A DNA stretch of 64,000 nt from Desulfobacteraceae bacterium (GTDB lineage: Bacteria; Desulfobacterota; Desulfobacteria; Desulfobacterales; JAABTS01): contig JAABTS010000002.1 in NCBI GenBank assembly GCA_011389735.1, positions 1 through 64,000 of the forward strand, given 5' to 3'. Positions 28,507 through 37,267 of the stretch are shown piece by piece; position 1 is the first letter of the stretch, and every line of letters starts with the position of its first letter. The notes beneath the pieces were generated by a model, which did not search any database, was not told the DNA's origin, and saw only the letters and a program-made list of their open reading frames with translations. Position numbers and translations under genes: made by a program.

Positions 28507-28828
28507 TTTGGGCTTGGTTCTATCTTCGACCATTTTCATTTATCGGGATCGGGATCGGTATCGGTATCGGGATCGAAATTGAATCCTTCGATAACGATCC
28601 CGATCCCGATCCCGAGGTGGACCACCGATAGCTAACACCATGACAGTCTGGGGCTTGATTCTAAGATCGGGCGGAGCGCCGCCAGGGTAAGCCGGGGGTT
28701 GCAAACCCCCTCTGAGCGGGTCTCTTGCTCTGAGCGGGTTTGTAACCCGCGACCTACGAAGTGCGGCCTTCGGCTTTGGCGCTCCAGAGCAACCCGAGAA
28801 ATTATGGCCGAAATTAGAACCAAGCCCC
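28507..28828. repeat. Composite repeat with family-D inverted ends enclosing family C2 and family B5
   Basis: The left end gggcttggttctatcttcg (28510-28528) is the near complement of cgaaattagaaccaagcccc (28810-28828). Inside lie a GGGATC-unit hairpin (28541-28614) and a family-B-like pair (gggggttgcaaacccc and gcgggtttgtaacccgc, 28692-28752). No transposase frame is present, so this resembles a non-autonomous element or nested insertions. Confidence 0.75.
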
Positions 28829-28846
28829 ATTATTTGGGCTTTTTAG

Positions 28847-28978
28847 TTTTCCGGAAATCAAATTTCACCGTGTTGTCTATTTGGGGATATTTGAATGTTA
28901 AATGTTAAATGTTGAATGTTAAATGTTGAATGTTGGCTGTGAGTCCCCATTTAGCGTTTAACATTTACCATTCAACAT
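28847..28978. repeat. Family-A half element and head-to-head heptamer array (E2)
   Basis: The sequence ttccggaaatcaaatttcac is the left family-A end. It is followed by tandem gttgaat/gttaaat units (28891-28935), a centre gctgtgagtcccc, and the inverse units accattcaac (to 28978), so the array itself is an inverted repeat. Confidence 0.8.
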
Positions 28979-29008
28979 AAACAACATAAAATTATTTCAA
29001 ATTCCACA

Positions 29009-30898
29009 TCAAATCAGATCGATGTACCGCCAGAAGGGGATGGATGCAAATATGGCGATCGCCCGGATTGCAATCATGGCGATATTGAATTTGACGATTT
29101 GTTTTTCATCATAGGAATACCCCAGTTTATTGAAATCGAGTTCGTCCTTGAGCTGGATGGAATAGGGCATCTGGTATATAAATACGATGGTTTCGGACAT
29201 GGTGAGGATGATGAAACCGCAAAGCCAGGGCGTTATTCCCACTGTGTTGGAAATGGGGAGCATTGCGGTCGCGAAAATAATTACGGTGATAGGTTCAGGG
29301 AGGGCGAGCCGGACGATAACGATCAGTACGCAAAGAATCCCGATGAACAAAGGCAGGTTGGTTTTCATGTATTCGCCCATCCAGCCCAGGTTTTCAGAGA
29401 TCATTCGATCCAGGCCGGTCACGGACATAATGGGCAGCCAGGCGATAATGGTCCCGATAAAAATCAGGGTGGTCCAATCGACCTTGGATCGTATTTCATC
29501 TTTGCCGATGCCGCCGAAAATAAGGAGGGTGACGAGAATGGACAGCGACATCCAGGGGATTTCAATCTTATGGAAGGCGGTGGTCAATACGCCAAGTATC
29601 AGTATGGCGATAGAAATGAGCGCTCCCCATTCAATCGTTGTCATCGGGCCGAGCAATTCCAGTTGCTTTGTAATCAGATCTTTTGGAATGCTGAAGCGTC
29701 TTCTGCCTAGCCGGTTTCTGACGATCGTCCAGTACAGCAGCGCCAGGAACAAGCTCACCATGACCAGTCCGGCGAATGATGCGGCGATAAGCCAGTGCAG
29801 CCATTGATAGGCGAACTGAGTCTGGCTGTCGAAAAGACCGAATACTATCAGGTTGGTGGGCTTTCCGGTCAGAAAAATCGTGGTGGTTAAACAAATACCC
29901 GCAAGAGCGCTGTTGTAAAACATGGTGGCCAGAGGATCTTTTTCCCCCGGATTCGAAATGCCCGTCAGGTCGGTCAGAAACGGGGCAATGATCACGGTGC
30001 GGCTTACCTGGGAAGGGATAACGGGCGTCAGAAGCACCCCGCTCAGGAATATGCTGATGTTATACCAGAACGGAGTCGGCGGAACGATCCGCATGATACT
30101 GAGCGAAAGGCGGTACGTAAAACCCGAAACCGACATCAGTACCCCGATGGCGAAGATGCTGAGCAGCATGAAAAATGTTTCGGACGCAAAACCGGACACA
30201 GCGATTTCAGGAGGCACCACATCCAGAAGGATAGCCGTCAATACTCCGAAAAGGGGCGGCACAAAGGCCGGAACCAGTTCAAACACCCACATGGTCACGG
30301 CGGCGGTGATAATGGTCACGAAATATGACGCATTCAGGCTAAACCCGAATTTTATCATGATTTGATAGCACAGAATCGGCAGCACTACGCTCAACAACCA
30401 CCCCACGCTTTCCTTCCAATACCCTTTTCCGGTTTTAGAGGGTTTTTCGGCGGGGCCGGGCGCTTCCGGAGTGAAATCATGATACCTTTCCGAATAGGCG
30501 TCAAACAACATCGCCTTGATATCGTCAGACGTCCGGATGGTTTCTTCAATGTCCGCGGCGGGGAGGACGATGACCGAGGCGTCGTCGCAGGCCATCAGTG
30601 AATCTTGATATTCTTCGGAGCCGAACAGGATTTCCACGCCCAGGTAGCCTCGAGTTCTGGTCTGGGATTGTCTCCGCTCGATCTGATCCGTAGATCCTTT
30701 TTGCAGAAACGCGAATTCCCCGCTTTCAATCAGGAAGACATTATCGCCGGACTCGTTTTCCCGATATAAAAGCTCGCCCTTTTTCAACTCTTTTCGTTTC
30801 ACATGAATGAACATGCGGGAAAGAGTTCGAGGGGACATATGCTTTAAAATGGGATCGGCGGTCAACACCGCGGGATTGATTTTATCTATTTTCTTCAT
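29009..30898 (-). CDS. CAP-like sensor domain fused to an SLC13-type transporter, copy 2
   Basis: The 629-aa protein combines a cytoplasmic cyclic-nucleotide-binding-type beta-roll (about residues 20-140, KKGELLYRENESGDNVFLIESG) with a polytopic SLC13/DASS-like transporter (about residues 165-625; LDVVPPEIAVSGFASETFFM, GKPTNLIVFG). The phosphate-binding cassette does not carry the FGE...RTA sequence of cAMP binders; it reads LGVEILFGSEEYQDS. The same G-E-x-x-x-G-S-E-x-Y pattern occurs in the neighbouring copy. The domain therefore probably senses something else and gates or regulates anion transport. The substrate is unknown. Confidence 0.83.
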   Translation of the reverse strand: MKKIDKINPAVLTADPILKHMSPRTLSRMFIHVKRKELKKGELLYRENESGDNVFLIESGEFAFLQKGSTDQIERRQSQTRTRGYLGVEILFGSEEYQDSLMACDDASVIVLPAADIEETIRTSDDIKAMLFDAYSERYHDFTPEAPGPAEKPSKTGKGYWKESVGWLLSVVLPILCYQIMIKFGFSLNASYFVTIITAAVTMWVFELVPAFVPPLFGVLTAILLDVVPPEIAVSGFASETFFMLLSIFAIGVLMSVSGFTYRLSLSIMRIVPPTPFWYNISIFLSGVLLTPVIPSQVSRTVIIAPFLTDLTGISNPGEKDPLATMFYNSALAGICLTTTIFLTGKPTNLIVFGLFDSQTQFAYQWLHWLIAASFAGLVMVSLFLALLYWTIVRNRLGRRRFSIPKDLITKQLELLGPMTTIEWGALISIAILILGVLTTAFHKIEIPWMSLSILVTLLIFGGIGKDEIRSKVDWTTLIFIGTIIAWLPIMSVTGLDRMISENLGWMGEYMKTNLPLFIGILCVLIVIVRLALPEPITVIIFATAMLPISNTVGITPWLCGFIILTMSETIVFIYQMPYSIQLKDELDFNKLGYSYDEKQIVKFNIAMIAIRAIAIFASIPFWRYIDLI

Positions 30899-30920
30899 TC
30901 TTCAAGCTCCTTCAAATAAT

Positions 30921-31007
30921 GTTGAATGTTAAATGTTAAATGTTAAATGTTAAATGAGGTGGACTTAACATTCAACATTTACCATTCAACATTCCCCATT
31001 CAACATT
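30921..31007. repeat. Head-to-head heptamer array (E3) between the two fusion transporters
   Basis: Tandem gttgaat/gttaaat units (30921-30955) face inverse attcaac units (30968-31007) across the centre gaggtggactt. The pattern matches arrays E2, E4 and E5. Confidence 0.85.
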
Positions 31008-31066
31008 CCTGAAATGGATATATCGTATGGCGGGCAGGTTGTAAAGACAGCCGGAACTGTTTTTTG

Positions 31067-32947
31067 TCAGATAAAATCAAGATACCTCCAGAATGGAAGG
31101 GATGCATAGATTCCGATGATTCTGGCGGCGATCATGACGATATTGAACAGGATTATCCGCGGTTCGGAAAAGAGATTTTCCATTTTATGGAAAACCATTT
31201 CGTTTTTCATGCGGATGTATAGAGGGCTCTGGTAGGGAAAAATGGTGGTGTCCGCCATGACGAGGATGATAAAGGCGATGAGCCACACGGTGACTCCGGA
31301 TTGTTTGGCGATAGGGAACATGGCGGTGGCGAAAATGATGGCTGTTGCGCCGCCGGGCAGGATCAACCGAGCCAGGAGAATGATTCCGCATAGATAGGCT
31401 ATGAATATCAGCAGCTCGTGTTTCATGTAGTATCCAAGCCAGGCCAGATTTTGAATTATGATTTCGTCCAGGCCCGTGGCGGACAAAATGGGAACCCAGG
31501 CGAGGATGGAGCCCATCAAAATGAGCGTGGGCCAGTCGATATTGGATCGAAGATCGAGGCCTCCGATGGTTTCGAACAGGATCAACGTGGACAGAACCGC
31601 CAGGGTAAGCCAGGGAATTTCGACCTTGTGAAAGGATGTGGTCATGATGCCGACCGCCATGATCAAGACCGCGAAAAAAGTTATCTGTTCAGTGGCGGTA
31701 ATGGGGCGGATGATTTTTAATTGTTCGGTGATCAGGGCTTTTGAAACGCCAAGCTGTCCGGCTTTTCGGAAAAAGACGGCCGACGCCGCAAAATAGGACG
31801 ACAAAACGACCGCGCCGCATAGTGAAGCCGCGAACAGCCAGTGAAGCCACTGGAACGCGTATTGGGTTTGATAATCGAACATGCCGAACAGGATCAGGTT
31901 GACCGGATGGCCGGTCAAAAATATGGGCGACATGACGAACACGCCTTGAAACGTACTGTTGACCAGTTGCGTGGCGATGGGATCGTTTTCCTTGACTTTG
32001 GACATGCCGAGAATGTCGATCAGGAAGGGGAGAGTGATCACCATCCGGCCCATAAGCGACGGAACGATCGGTGTTAACAGCATGCCGATCAGAAAAAGGC
32101 TCAAACTGTACCAAAACCGTGTCGGGGGAAGGAATTGCAGAATCATGAGCGACAACCGGTAGGTCAGCCCGGAACTGATCATCAGGGCTCCGATACCGAA
32201 AACGCTCAAACACATAAAAAAGGTTCCGCTTGAAAATCCGGACAGGGCGATATCAGGCGGCACGACGTCCAGCAAAATGATAACGGTCAACCCGAACAAC
32301 GGCGGGATAAAATTGGGGACCAGTTGAAACACCCACATGACCACGGTGGCCATCAACACCATCAGAAATATCGACGCGTTCTGTTCAAAGCCCATCGATT
32401 CGCGGAGCTGATGGAGGAGTAGCGATCCGGCGAAAATGAGTATCCAGCCGATGACTTCCATAAAAGGAAAGGGGACTTTTTTTACCGGTTGAGCCTTTTG
32501 GGGCGCCTGGGGCTCCGCGGGCGGCGTTTGATTGCGCGAGCATATAAAGGAATTGAAAAAAACTTTGTTCAAAGCGCTGTTATCGTCGAGCAGCCGTCTC
32601 ATATAAACTGCGGGAAATGAAACCAGAGTCGATGTTTCCAGAGCTTCGGCGGTTTCAACATAGGTCTCCGATCCCAGGGCCGCTTCAATCCCGATAAGCC
32701 CATTGGCCAGGATGGACGGTTCTTCGTCGTTTCGAACGCATTTGAACCGGCCGCTTTCAATCAACAAGACCCGGTCCGCGGGCGCTCCAGCCAGAACCAC
32801 GGTTTCGCCGGCGGCCACGGTCTCAATATGCGCATGGACGACCAATCGGGACAGTTCCAGCGCCGGGATGTTTTTAAAAAGCGGGTCGGAAAGCAATACC
32901 GCAGACGATATGACACCGCCGGATGATTTTGATGATATGTTTTTCAC
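31067..32947 (-). CDS. CAP-like sensor domain fused to an SLC13-type transporter, copy 1
   Basis: The 626-aa paralogue has the same layout: a CAP-like beta-roll (VAAGETVVLAGAPADRVLLIESG) to about residue 145, a proline-rich linker, then about 11-12 helices (LDVVPPDIALSGFSSGTFFM, GHPVNLILFG, PGGATAIIFATAMFPIA). The cassette reads IGIEAALGSETYVETA, again without the arginine of cAMP-binding proteins. The high similarity to the next gene indicates tandem duplication. It follows the poly-gamma-glutamate-hydrolase-like gene by 48 bp. Confidence 0.83.
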   Translation of the reverse strand: MKNISSKSSGGVISSAVLLSDPLFKNIPALELSRLVVHAHIETVAAGETVVLAGAPADRVLLIESGRFKCVRNDEEPSILANGLIGIEAALGSETYVETAEALETSTLVSFPAVYMRRLLDDNSALNKVFFNSFICSRNQTPPAEPQAPQKAQPVKKVPFPFMEVIGWILIFAGSLLLHQLRESMGFEQNASIFLMVLMATVVMWVFQLVPNFIPPLFGLTVIILLDVVPPDIALSGFSSGTFFMCLSVFGIGALMISSGLTYRLSLMILQFLPPTRFWYSLSLFLIGMLLTPIVPSLMGRMVITLPFLIDILGMSKVKENDPIATQLVNSTFQGVFVMSPIFLTGHPVNLILFGMFDYQTQYAFQWLHWLFAASLCGAVVLSSYFAASAVFFRKAGQLGVSKALITEQLKIIRPITATEQITFFAVLIMAVGIMTTSFHKVEIPWLTLAVLSTLILFETIGGLDLRSNIDWPTLILMGSILAWVPILSATGLDEIIIQNLAWLGYYMKHELLIFIAYLCGIILLARLILPGGATAIIFATAMFPIAKQSGVTVWLIAFIILVMADTTIFPYQSPLYIRMKNEMVFHKMENLFSEPRIILFNIVMIAARIIGIYASLPFWRYLDFI

Positions 32948-32979
32948 TGCTCTATTTCACTGCTCCAAAGTGGTATAAT

Positions 32980-33095
32980 CTTCCTGAAATCCATTTCACC
33001 GCGTCGCCGGTCCGGAATTTCCGGCCCGGATATCCGAATAGTATTGCCGCAAAACCGACTCCTCGTGAAATTCAATTTTTGAAAACCGATATATC
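32980..33095. repeat. Family-A element overlapping the 3' end of a coding region
   Basis: The left end cttcctgaaatccatttcac and the right end gtgaaattcaatttttgaaa are near inverse complements around an ggcccggatatcc centre. The stop codon of the gene read from 33658 lies inside the element, at 32996. Confidence 0.8.
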
Positions 33096-33658
33096 ACGGA
33101 TCGAACGGCGGATGCAAACCTTTGCATCATATCTTCGCTTTGGTTCAACCGTTTTCGAAGACCGTAGCTGATTTCGAGCTGAACCCCTTTTCCGGTTTTA
33201 CCTCGATTGCAAATATTTAATGGATGCACTGCCGACATTCCGTTTTCCGGCGCTCTTATGGAAAAACCGGCCTCCGCAATACAGCCGGCGATACCGCGGG
33301 ACAGGGGTTTATCGAGTCCCCCGGCCATGGCGAACCGCCCATGAACATCCTTTTCCCCATGAACCGAAATAACAATCGACGCCCGGCGAACCATTTCGAG
33401 AGCCTTTGGTTCGTCGAACCGGTGGCTTGTCAGGTGGAGATCCCGGTTTCCGGACGGCTTGACGCCTTCAAACAGGTAAAGCGAATCGGTCCGGCCGGCG
33501 ATTTTCGAGGCGACGGCGCTGGTGAAAGGTTCGATTTCTCCGCCGTGGGGAGCGATGATGAGAACTTCGGATTCTCGCGTTACCGAGATAATTCGGTAAT
33601 CCCGGTTTTCTTTTTCCGTGCGGGCGAGATCCCGGTAACATGCGTATTTATCCGCCAT
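32996..33658 (-). CDS. Poly-gamma-glutamate hydrolase (YjqB/DUF867) family protein
   Basis: The 220-aa protein has VLIIAPHGGEIEPFT, a histidine-rich LHLTSHRFDEP, IVISVHGEKD and ENGMSAVHPLNICNRGKTGKGVQLEIS, the metal-binding pattern of the zinc-dependent family that cleaves poly-gamma-glutamate in phage and Bacillus. Roughly the last 33 residues (from IYRFSKIEFHEES on) are encoded by the family-A repeat and are probably not part of the original protein. No phage genes are nearby. Role here is unknown; it may act on a gamma-glutamyl or similar amide. Confidence 0.8.
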   Translation of the reverse strand: MADKYACYRDLARTEKENRDYRIISVTRESEVLIIAPHGGEIEPFTSAVASKIAGRTDSLYLFEGVKPSGNRDLHLTSHRFDEPKALEMVRRASIVISVHGEKDVHGRFAMAGGLDKPLSRGIAGCIAEAGFSIRAPENGMSAVHPLNICNRGKTGKGVQLEISYGLRKRLNQSEDMMQRFASAVRSVIYRFSKIEFHEESVLRQYYSDIRAGNSGPATR

Positions 33659-33732
33659 TGCATCTTCCTTGCGACCGCGGTAGGGGACGGCCGTATTGAA
33701 AATTGAATTCCTGAAAGGCGGTATCGGCTTTC

Positions 33733-33840
33733 AGATATACCTTTCGGAAACTGAATTTCACAAGGCGGCAAACCCTGGATGGTGCTGTTCGCATATCCCG
33801 GTCAGACAACACAGTGAAATTTGATTTCCGGAAGGCTATA
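33733..33840. repeat. Complete family-A element
   Basis: Ends ttcggaaactgaatttcaca and cagtgaaatttgatttccgg are near inverse complements; the centre contains ggcggcaaaccctgg and catatcccgg. A diverged half copy (ttgaattcctgaaaggcgg) lies just to its left near 33700. Confidence 0.85.
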
Positions 33841-33892
33841 GCATATCGGTCGTTGTTTTGCAAAGCGGGGAGGTTTATCGTCTTCCGGAAAT

Positions 33893-34000
33893 CTTATAAG
33901 TTTTCAGAAATTTAATTTCATAAGGCGGCAGGCCCGGAATCATACTGTTTGTATATCTATGGCCGAAAACACAGTCAAATTTACTTTCTGAAAAGCATAT
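33893..34000. repeat. Complete family-A element
   Basis: Ends gttttcagaaatttaatttc and gtcaaatttactttctgaaa, with the centre ggcggcaggcccggaatc and tatctatggccg. It lies 50 bp before the promoter-like element at 34055. Confidence 0.85.
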
Positions 34001-34054
34001 TAATCAAAAAATGCGGTAGGTAATTTCCACCCGCTTTTTACTTGCGCCGCCCTA

Positions 34055-34084
34055 TTGACGCTTTGATGTGTTTTGACTGATAAT
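34055..34084 (+). promoter_or_regulatory. Promoter-like element upstream of the surface-protein cluster
   Basis: TTGACG at 34055-34060 is followed after 18 bp by GATAAT at 34079-34084. The same pair with the same spacing occurs before the type II secretion operon at 42020. Transcription from here would give a leader of about 200 nt, which contains a strong but apparently unused Shine-Dalgarno sequence (aaaaggaggt at 34161-34170) with no good start codon after it. Confidence 0.45.
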
Positions 34085-34289
34085 CCCGGCTATCTGACGG
34101 CCCGAAGGCATGTATAAAATCATTTAATGCAAACAGTTAAACTAATTAAAAGGGTTTTATAAAAGGAGGTGATTCATTTATTTTTGCGGAAAAACAGGTA
34201 ACCTTGAGGGTGGTGATTTGACTTCAAATTTTCTGATGTCTGGAAAAAATTGTTGCCATCATTTTTTTTAATTTTGAAAGGAGCTGGAA

Positions 34290-35819
34290 ATGAAAAACAA
34301 AATGAATGCTTTTGGTATTGGCTTTATTGTCGCCCTGTTCTGGGCGTTTAACGCTTCCGCGTTTGTGGATCTCAACGACGCTGCGAGCCTGTCCGTCAAA
34401 TATCCGGACGGGATCACCATCGCTAATCCGGCAAGCGGGCTTGATTTGACAAATCTGGGAACGGCAGGAGCGGTTGGAGGCGATCCGGCGGGAATACTTG
34501 ATGTTCAAGTGAACTTCGGTTTTGGGGCCAACCAGGGGGATGAACGTTATATTCGATTCGATTTATCAAGCGGAGCCAAATTTACAACAGACCCTATTTA
34601 TTGGACGGAACCTGACGGCGGCGGAGCAGTTCAGGAATCTTCTTTATCAACAAGCGGCGTTGGTGGTGATGGGAATCAATATTATATTTTTAACTATACA
34701 TCTCCCGTGCAGGAAACCGCAAGCACTGCCAACGGAAAATTGACCAACCATACTCATATCACCATTTTCAATACGGACGATGTTACGATCACATACAATA
34801 TGTATAAAACTCCGAGTGATGCGTTGAATAAAGTGAATTCAATCGCTTCAGGCAATAAGACGTTGGTTCAATTTGTTTATCCGTTGCAATTAACGGTGGA
34901 TCCGGTAACAACTGAATTGATCGATGTAACCACCGGATCAAAAACATTTGTTCAGCCTTTGACGACGGCGAGCAATGTGAACGGAACGAACACCACTCTG
35001 ATCGGTGACTTGCAGGTCAGCACGACCCCGAATTTGTATAACACAAACGGAAGCCCGTTGGTTATTACTGATATTGTGGGCGTTGGAACAACGCTTACCG
35101 TTACTGGGGAAGGGATGTTCGCCGCAGTGGGGTCTCCTCCTTTGGCCGGCAATGTTTTTATTGATTCCGATGGCGATGGCACTCCGTGCAACACCAAATC
35201 CCTTACGTCCACCACCGTGGATGACTCTGACGCCGTGTTTACGACAGACACGGATTTGACCAACTTGTGCGATCTTTGTGTAATCTGTATGGTGGCGGAC
35301 GGAACAATTCCCATAGAGAAGGGAAACTTTGACGCCTATTACACTCCAACGCCCGGCGCCGTGGTTTCGCTCAGCAAAAAGGATTTTCCTTCCCCGATCA
35401 GCACTCTGGAAAAGAACGGCACGTCGGATCAAATCACATTGCTGCTTGATACATCCCGCGACGCGATCTATGACACCTATATCCGGGTTTCCAACCCGAC
35501 GCCCACGCAAGGCGCGGTGTATTTTACGCTGATCAATGATAACGGCGACACGGTGACCTTCAATATGGATCAGGTCAATGATATGGCCGGTTCGCCGCTG
35601 CCCTCGGTGCTGGTGACCCAGGCGAGCACCGAATTGACGCCGATCGAAAATATTTTTACGGCCGCTCAAACCGCGGATTCGACTTTCAATGTATCCGGAA
35701 CCAGTAAAATGTTGAGACTGGATGTGGAAGCTGAATTCGGCGGCGGCGGCAAAGGCGTGGTTGTCAATGCGTTTGCGCTGAATTCCGATGGCACCGGATT
35801 TAATTTCCTGCCTAAATAA
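34290..35819 (+). CDS. Exported protein of unknown function, first gene of the surface cluster
   Basis: The 509-aa product begins with a clear signal peptide (MKNKMNAFGIGFIVALFW with cleavage after NASA). The mature part is rich in Thr, Gly, Asn and Asp, with few charged helices, as in beta-rich surface or S-layer-type proteins. A Cys cluster (NLCDLCVICMVADG) lies near residue 330. The ribosome site GGAGCTG is well placed. I do not recognise the family. It heads a group of four exported proteins just upstream of the type II secretion genes, and a hairpin without a U-run follows it, which may raise its expression over the genes behind. Confidence 0.8.
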   Translation: MKNKMNAFGIGFIVALFWAFNASAFVDLNDAASLSVKYPDGITIANPASGLDLTNLGTAGAVGGDPAGILDVQVNFGFGANQGDERYIRFDLSSGAKFTTDPIYWTEPDGGGAVQESSLSTSGVGGDGNQYYIFNYTSPVQETASTANGKLTNHTHITIFNTDDVTITYNMYKTPSDALNKVNSIASGNKTLVQFVYPLQLTVDPVTTELIDVTTGSKTFVQPLTTASNVNGTNTTLIGDLQVSTTPNLYNTNGSPLVITDIVGVGTTLTVTGEGMFAAVGSPPLAGNVFIDSDGDGTPCNTKSLTSTTVDDSDAVFTTDTDLTNLCDLCVICMVADGTIPIEKGNFDAYYTPTPGAVVSLSKKDFPSPISTLEKNGTSDQITLLLDTSRDAIYDTYIRVSNPTPTQGAVYFTLINDNGDTVTFNMDQVNDMAGSPLPSVLVTQASTELTPIENIFTAAQTADSTFNVSGTSKMLRLDVEAEFGGGGKGVVVNAFALNSDGTGFNFLPK

Positions 35820-35830
35820 AAAACCGGAAA

Positions 35831-35853
35831 GCGGCCTGAATGTTTCAGGCCGC
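35831..35853 (+). terminator. Hairpin after the first surface-protein gene
   Basis: gcggcctgaa and ttcaggccgc form a perfect 10-bp stem with a three-base loop, 11 bp after the stop codon. No U-run follows, so it is more likely an attenuator or an mRNA-stabilising stem than a full terminator. Confidence 0.6.
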
Positions 35854-35914
35854 TGAAACCAAAATCGATCTTCCACCCTCTTACCCACTTTTATTAATAA
35901 AGGAGGTCATATTT

Positions 35915-37267
35915 ATGAAAACCATGAAAAAACGATTGAGGCTTCTGATATGCGGACTATTGGCGCTGACCGCTATTTTCTGCGTCCAAACCGTTTACGC
36001 CGCCACGCTGGTGTCTTCCGATCCGGCAGACGGCGCGACGGGTGTCGCAACCAATATTTCCACCATCACCGCAACCTTTGATAATGATGATTACTCGACT
36101 TTTGTCAGCTCCGGGTCATGCACCCTTTTTCCGACACAAGGAATGGGAATTGCCGTGTCTACCGGCACTAAAGCCTATGATTCGGCGACTCGAACCATTT
36201 CCTTCGATGTTCTGGAATTACTGATTTCGAATACACAATACACGGTATCCGTAAAACCCGGTTTTTTAGGCGGCGGCAACTCATGGACTTTCACCACGGG
36301 CGCGGGAGCCGTTCCCGTCGATTCGACGAATCCCGCGGACGGAGCGGTTGATGTAACACTCAATACAACGGTGTCCGTCACGTTTCTGGATGATTCCTAC
36401 TCCGCAATCGATGATCAAACATTCACGCTCGAAACCGCAGCCGGAAACGCTGTAACCGCCGCAGTCGCCTATGACGGCGCGACTCGAACCGCAACGCTGA
36501 CGCCTTCGTCAGCGCTGGATCCGTCTACAACCTATACAGCCGAAATATTTCAGACAGCCGGACAGGCCACGCCGGATTACACATGGTCCTTCACCACCGG
36601 CGCCGGAACAACGGCGGGTCAGAGAATTCCCTTGTACCGTGGATGGAACATGATCAGCTATACTGTCAACACATGTTTTCATACGCCCGGCAATCAACCC
36701 GTGAATGTTCTCAGCGGAGTTCAATTTACGGAAGTGGCCGATATTGGCGAGGTTTTGTCCTCTTTGGGGTCGAATTACGTTCAAATCAAGGGATGGGAAT
36801 CGGGCGCACCGGTTGCGTATAACAGCAGCGGCGTTGGAAACATGACCTATATGGCGCCGGGAAACGCTTACTGGATCGAAATCGACGAATCCGCCGTCGA
36901 ACCTGTCTATCTGGAATTGAGCGGCGATCTCATCACCGACTATACGACAAAAAGCATTCCGCTTCAGGACGGATGGAATTTTGTCGGTTATCTCGGCGAT
37001 AAGGTCAAATACAAGGATGCTCAGCCGGACACCGGCATGTTTCCGTCCACTGTAACGGGCTATGACAATTTAACCAATTTTGACACTTTAAGCGATGTAG
37101 TGTTCACCCTGACGGGATGCGATTATAAATACGTCAGGGGCTATGACAAAACCGGGGCCAAACTGCATATCAAAGACCAGCCCTTCTTTTCAGATTTGAC
37201 ATATGTGGGGCCCGGTTTTGGCTACTGGATTAACTGCATAGGGGCGGGGAGCATGACATGGAAATAA
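35915..37267 (+). CDS. Exported protein with two Ig-like domains and two C-terminal GW-type repeats
   Basis: The ATG at 35915 follows aaaggaggt; an upstream in-frame start at 35840 lies in the hairpin and is less likely. The 450-aa product has a signal peptide ending near VYAA, two SbsA/Big_5-type Ig-like domains (SSDPADGATGVATNISTITATF and DSTNPADGAVDVTLNTTVSVTF), and then two related units of about 100 residues, each starting IPL..GWN (RGWNMISY, DGWNFVGY) and ending in a G.GYWI or GNAYWI segment. The architecture suggests an extracellular adhesive or binding protein. Its stop overlaps the next start. Confidence 0.85.
   Translation: MKTMKKRLRLLICGLLALTAIFCVQTVYAATLVSSDPADGATGVATNISTITATFDNDDYSTFVSSGSCTLFPTQGMGIAVSTGTKAYDSATRTISFDVLELLISNTQYTVSVKPGFLGGGNSWTFTTGAGAVPVDSTNPADGAVDVTLNTTVSVTFLDDSYSAIDDQTFTLETAAGNAVTAAVAYDGATRTATLTPSSALDPSTTYTAEIFQTAGQATPDYTWSFTTGAGTTAGQRIPLYRGWNMISYTVNTCFHTPGNQPVNVLSGVQFTEVADIGEVLSSLGSNYVQIKGWESGAPVAYNSSGVGNMTYMAPGNAYWIEIDESAVEPVYLELSGDLITDYTTKSIPLQDGWNFVGYLGDKVKYKDAQPDTGMFPSTVTGYDNLTNFDTLSDVVFTLTGCDYKYVRGYDKTGAKLHIKDQPFFSDLTYVGPGFGYWINCIGAGSMTWK

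Noticed and set aside
32996-33658. Prophage remnant suggested by the YjqB/phage-type poly-gamma-glutamate hydrolase
   Set aside because: No other phage gene, integrase or attachment site is nearby.
34085-34289. Cyclic-di-GMP riboswitch before the surface-protein cluster
   Set aside because: The conserved core of GEMM-type switches could not be recognised in the leader.
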